From Podila epigama (taxonomy: Eukaryota > Mortierellomycota > Mortierellomycetes > Mortierellales > Mortierellaceae): a stretch of DNA of 10,651 nucleotides. Positions 6,953 to 10,651 of this stretch are shown here, one piece after another. A model generated the notes under the pieces. The model saw nothing but the letters and a program-made list of their open reading frames with translations. It did no database searches and was not told the DNA's origin. Position 1 is the stretch's first letter, and each line of letters begins with the position of its first letter. The stretch is taken from positions 1 through 10,651 of the forward strand of contig JAAAVE010000827.1 in the NCBI GenBank assembly GCA_015679605.1, in the 5' to 3' direction. The position numbers and the translations under genes were made by a program.

Positions 6953-9236
6953 TTAATCATCATCCTTTTCTTCATACAAAGGATGCGCAGGTGTATGATT
7001 CCGTTGCAATTGACGCGTAGCATAATCTTGTTCTCCACTCAATTCCTCCAAAGTCTTGCCTTTTGTCTCGGGTACGAAATAAGTGAACAACAAACCGATG
7101 AACATGAAGAGAGCAAAGATTTGAAGCAATTGAGGAATAAACTCATTCTTGCCACCGATATCCTTCAAGCTTGAAAAGCCCACTTGAGCCACGATGGCGC
7201 CCAATTTGCCCATACCGGCCGAGATACCATGACCTGTGGATCGGTATCGGGTGGGGAAGACTTCACCAGGGATAATGAACGTGGTTGAATTGGGACCAAA
7301 GTTTTGAAAGAATTGCGTGATGGCAAAGAGACAGACAAACAGGGCTGGTGAGAGGTTCTTGATGGGGTTGAATGCAAAGCCAAGGACGCAAAAGAGGATA
7401 CAGGACATGACAAATCCAATGACTTGAATACGGATACGACCCAATCGTTCGATTGTAAAGACTGTGACCCAGTAACCAGGGATAGCACCTAGCAACACGA
7501 TGATGACCTATTTTTTTTTTTTTTTTTTTATGTTCATGATACATGTTTGTTAGAATGGAAGGACAGAAATTTTTTGTACCAAGTGACAAGAGGTCAAATA
7601 AAAAAAGCGGCAAGAAGCATGTTACCTGTCCAACAGTGGCATTCCACATGGTATGCCATGGGTTCCCGCTAATACTTCCAAAGTGAATCGTCGAAAGGAT
7701 AAAAGTATTGTTGAGACCGATACCGTAAAAGGCCACATCGAGCGCGAACCAAGTCATGGATGTACCCATGAGCACCTTGAAGTTTTCCCATTGTGAGAAA
7801 TGAGCGTAAAAATCCTTGAAGGAGACTTTGGGTCCATCCAAGGTTTCGACAGGTTGACCATAAAAGTTGGTCTTTGTGGTTCGACTGCTGACAAAGTTAT
7901 TGCTGTTGTTGTTGTTGTTGTTGTTGTTGTTAGGAGTATAACCAGTATTGCCGCCCATACTATTCTTGCGAGGATTGACCATCTGGAACTGAACATCGCG
8001 TTCAGCATAGGTATCTCGGTCACTCTGGAGCGCATTTCGGGTCTTGAAGACCATCGCAACATCGTTCTCTGCCTTGATCAGATTATGCTCCACATCCAAG
8101 ACGAATCGAGGTGTCTCTGGAATGGTCATTCGAAAGTAAACAGCCACCAAAGCAGGGACACAGCCAAGACCAATCAACAAACGCCAGACATAATCCAGAT
8201 TCTTGGGATCTTGTTCGATCATAGGTCGAAAGATGAGTAAAAGCAAGATGGCGACAATACCCGTACACAGGTAGCCAAACCCTTGCATCGCAAAGACGGC
8301 TGCCATCATGGCACCACGGCGATGTGTCGTTGCAAACTCGGACGTGATGACAGCAGAAAGAGGGTAGTCTCCTCCAACACCTACTCCGAGGATGAAGCGC
8401 CAGATAATGATGCCTGCGGGCAATGACAAGGAGGGTCCATTACCACATAGAGCTTGACCAAAAGTGGCAACAATAATAATCATCAACTCGACACCGTACA
8501 TCTATTCAAGTGTGTATGTATGTGTGTTTTGAGGAAAAGTGATTTGTTAGCTTTGGGCCATTGTTGAAGCCTTGTGAAAACTAGTGCAACAAAAAAAAAC
8601 ATGTAACGCGTTCCAAAGAGCATGCATACAAAACAAACAAACAAACAAATAGTAAACAAACAAAAAAGTTACCCGCTTACGACCAAGTCGGTCAGCAAGA
8701 TGTCCAAATCCAATCTGTCCAAAAAAAGTACCAATTGAAGCTGCTACTTTAAGAGCAAGGTCAATATCTGCAGGCACAGCATTCCCAAGATGACTGTAGT
8801 AGATAAAGCCAAGCATAGGAGAGACCAGATTGATCGCAAAGAGATCATAAGCATCTGTGAAAAACCCGACACCGGCCACCATACAGGCTCTCACATGGAA
8901 CCATCCAAACTCGGCGTTATCAATGATGGCCAATGTTTCGAGACGACGTTTGTTGGTATCGTGATCATACATCCCAACTCTTGAAAACGATGATGATGAT
9001 GATGGTGGTTGTTGTTCTGGTGGAGGGGAAGAAGGCGCGTGATTTTGGTTACGGGATTCTGATCGAGGACCAAAACGGATACTCGGGTTATTATTGTTGT
9101 GGGTATTGTTGTTGTTGGTGTTGCTGTAAGATGAAGGTGGGAAGGAAATGTTGACGTCGTTGGGTCGTGTGTTGTTGTTGTTGTATGGGCGAGCATAGTG
9201 TTGATGCTGCCTTTGGGAAGAGTGAATCTCGTTCAT
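6953..9236 (-). CDS. PHO84: PHO84-type inorganic phosphate:H+ symporter (MFS), 3 exons
   Basis: Minus-strand exons are 9236-8673, 8501-7626 and 7507-6953, giving 664 aa; introns of 171 and 118 nt are GT-AG and in phase 0. This is a plasma-membrane phosphate importer of the PHS branch of the major facilitator superfamily. Twelve helices are expected. Key motifs are GVGFFTDAYDLF (122-133; D128 and D131), the MFS loop GHLADRLGRKR (178-188), the PHS signature GGDYPLSA (231-238; D233 matches the substrate-site Asp of the family), TIPETPRF (314-321), WFALDVAFYGIGLNN (439-453; D443 matches the second site Asp), NFGPN (549-553), PTRYRSTGHG (565-574) and PETKGKTLEELSGE (626-639). The usual length is about 550-590 aa; the excess is an Asn/Ser/Pro-rich N-terminus (1-88) and an Asn-rich central loop (about 328-423). 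I chose the ATG at 9236 (G at -3); the ATG of Met89 at 8972 is an alternative giving 576 aa. The frame stays open further upstream, but only through low-complexity CT-rich sequence. Confidence 0.93.
7508..7625 (-). other. Intron 2 of the PHO84-like gene, acceptor preceded by poly-A
   Basis: On the minus strand the donor is GTAACA after ...GTTGGACAG, a CTAAC branch-point candidate is at 7553-7549, and the acceptor is TAG at 7510-7508. Between branch point and acceptor lies a run of 19 A (7529-7511) instead of a pyrimidine tract. TAG is the first AG after the branch point. The join gives NATVGQVIIVLLGAIPGYW, as expected for the family. Confidence 0.85.
7905..7931. repeat. AAC trinucleotide repeat coding for nine Asn
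   Basis: On the minus strand this codes for Asn379-387 in the central cytoplasmic loop of the phosphate transporter, followed by Ser-Asn-Asn. It is in frame and has likely expanded by replication slippage. Confidence 0.9.
8502..8672 (-). other. Intron 1 of the PHO84-like gene (171 nt)
   Basis: The donor GTAACT follows ...CGTAAGCGG and the acceptor GAATAG precedes ATGTACGG. The join restores RLGRKRMYGVELMI, the conserved MFS loop and following helix. The intron carries a CAAA repeat on the plus strand at about 8631-8649 (GTTT on the transcript). Confidence 0.88.
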
Positions 9237-9765
9237 CTCAATATAAGGATGTTGAACGAGTGGAGTCGTCGCTTGGTTGGGAATGGTGGATAGGATTTCG
9301 AAAGGGGGGAGGGAGAGGGAAAGAAGATGGACTTGTTTGCTCAAAAAGCAAAAAGATATTAAAAAAAAAAAAAATAAGTGGTTGCTGTGGTGTGGTATAG
9401 GGCGCGGGTGCGTGTAAAGAGAGCCGTTGTGGGGAAGGGGGGAAAGGAAACGAGATATGCTTTTTTCAGTATGGTGAAACGTAGAAATGAAAAGGTGAAG
9501 GACAGTGGGCCACAATGCAGGACAAGAAGACAAAAAATGAAAATGAGAATGAAAAAAAGAGAGAGAAAAGTGAACAAGGAGGGCTGCTTTATGAATGAAT
9601 GAAAGAAAATGCAACTGTTGCGCGTCGATGGGCCTGGATTGTGTTGCTCATTTGGTTGTGAGGAGGGATGGTGTGTTGGTAAATGGTGGATGGTGTTGTT
9701 GGGTGGGTGCGGGTTAAAATTGGAGGGAAAGGAATGAGAGGTGGTCCAGGAGCTAAGGAAAAGAG

Positions 9766-9771
9766 CACGTT
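9766..9771. promoter_or_regulatory. Candidate Pho4-type E-box half-strength site CACGTT
   Basis: CACGTT about 530 bp upstream of the PHO84-like ATG. In yeast the bHLH factor Pho4 binds CACGTG and CACGTT in phosphate-regulated promoters, including PHO84. The match is short and could be chance; its partner lies 95 bp away. Confidence 0.25.
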
Positions 9772-9860
9772 GTGGATGGTCGATCTGTCCATTGGATGGC
9801 GTTGAAGCTCCCTCATGGTACATGTACGTGGTAGGGGTGGGCGTACAGGACAGGACAGGA

Positions 9861-9866
9861 CACGTT
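9861..9866. promoter_or_regulatory. Second candidate Pho4-type site CACGTT
   Basis: CACGTT about 625 bp upstream of the PHO84-like ATG, in the same orientation as the first and, like it, followed by GTG (CACGTTGTG). Confidence 0.25.
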
Positions 9867-10651
9867 GTGTGCATTGTAATTCTACCGACAAATGGACATC
9901 AACATTACACAACAGTCCCGGTCGCGCCTTGTTGACTTCAACGAGCAGCAAGCAAAGCAAAAACTGCTGAGCATTGCAAAATTCAGGCACAGCCATGAAT
10001 GATCTGCTCATTATCATTTTCAAAGCAAAGATGCAAGGCAAGACCCTCACCTTTTTTTTTTTTCTTTTTTCTTCAAACGTGCAACCACAACACCTGCAAC
10101 TGAAAAAGGAACAAAGTCCTGACCGAGGACGAGAGCAAGAGCGAGAACGAGAACGTAGACAAAGATGATGGATGGCAAGGACGATGACAATGATGAAGAC
10201 AATCATGAGAACAACGACACTCGACAAACAATGAACATTTGACAGGCAGAAGAAGGAGATTCAGTTTCTCCTTCCTCGGTTAGAGAGATGGTCGCATTGG
10301 AAAGTTCTCTCTTTTTCATTCATTTTTTTAACAAACAGAACAACACTCTGCAGGAGAATTCTGGTCAACCACACACCATGCCTGGTTTGGGTGCGTGCAT
10401 TTGCAGGTTCCACCTGTTGTCTACGCACAAAAAAAAACATCACCCATTGCTCATCAATAATTTGCTCATCGCAACAGTCAGGACAATCCTTTTGATGCAG
10501 ACGAACAGGACACGAGGTTGAATTTGAGCTGGGCGTTTGTGGGAGTGACCATTTTGGAGTGCAACACCGTGCGCCCTATTTCGTTCACGCATGGCCAACA
10601 GACGGCAAGCTATTGGCTGAAGTGAAAAAGGAAGCCCTTTTTTTTTTTTCT

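Larger units (their letters stand above)
9237..10651. promoter_or_regulatory. Upstream region of the PHO84-like gene, no recognised gene
   Basis: No reading frame here resembles a known protein. On the transcribed (minus) strand the first ~380 nt upstream of the ATG (to about 9620) are CT-rich, as is usual for fungal leaders. Two CACGTT words at 9766-9771 and 9861-9866 (AACGTG on the minus strand) match a lower-affinity Pho4 site type. CAGGA units repeat at about 9845-9859, and a T-rich run is at about 10051-10061. The last ~155 bases are less biased and open in one plus-strand frame, so a further gene may begin or end there. Confidence 0.5.

Noticed and set aside
9237-9614. Extension of the phosphate transporter frame up to an ATG at 9614
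   Set aside because: The frame is open, but the residues are Phe/Ser/Leu/His low-complexity products of CT-rich sequence typical of a leader; no homology is expected and the ATG at 9236 has a good context.
9589-10227. A 212-codon open frame on the minus strand upstream of the phosphate transporter
   Set aside because: It is rich in Ser/Arg/Cys/Lys runs from biased sequence, has no recognisable motif or consistent membrane pattern, and overlaps the presumed promoter.

Overview
This is eukaryotic, almost certainly fungal, DNA. Three genes are interrupted by GT-AG introns, there are no bacterial-style operons or ribosome binding sites, starts have a purine at -3, and the spacers are AT-rich and full of microsatellites and homopolymer runs. 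The proteins, the moderately intron-rich structure (118-802 nt introns) and the Asn-rich stretches suggest an early-diverging fungus, perhaps Mucoromycota or Mortierellomycota. That placement is an inference; no marker gene is present.

Layout: 1-550 is spacer beyond the 3' end of the first gene. 551-2295 (minus) is a four-exon UPF0016/GDT1-family Ca2+/Mn2+ transporter of 367 aa. 2296-3603 is a divergent intergenic region carrying the promoters of two genes. 3604-6588 (plus) is a five-exon NIPA-family (DUF803) putative Mg2+ transporter of 396 aa. 6589-6952 is a short convergent T-rich spacer. 6953-9236 (minus) is a three-exon PHO84-type inorganic phosphate:H+ symporter (MFS, PHS family) of about 664 aa. 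9237-10651 is the upstream region of the phosphate transporter, without a gene I can recognise.

All exon junctions were joined by hand. In each case the reading frame is kept across every junction and the joined protein matches the conserved motifs of its family, so the gene models are fairly secure. The least certain points are the first codon of the phosphate transporter and all UTR limits.

The three genes share a theme: Ca2+/Mn2+ (GDT1), Mg2+ (NIPA) and phosphate (PHO84, whose yeast homologue also brings in Mn2+ with phosphate). This may be coincidence. I see no new multi-gene system, mobile element, CRISPR array or RNA gene. The observations worth a second look are an EF-hand-like loop in the N-terminal region of GDT1, a His-rich plus acidic tail on NIPA, Asn-rich insertions in the phosphate transporter, an acceptor site preceded by poly-A, and unusually long repeat-laden introns.
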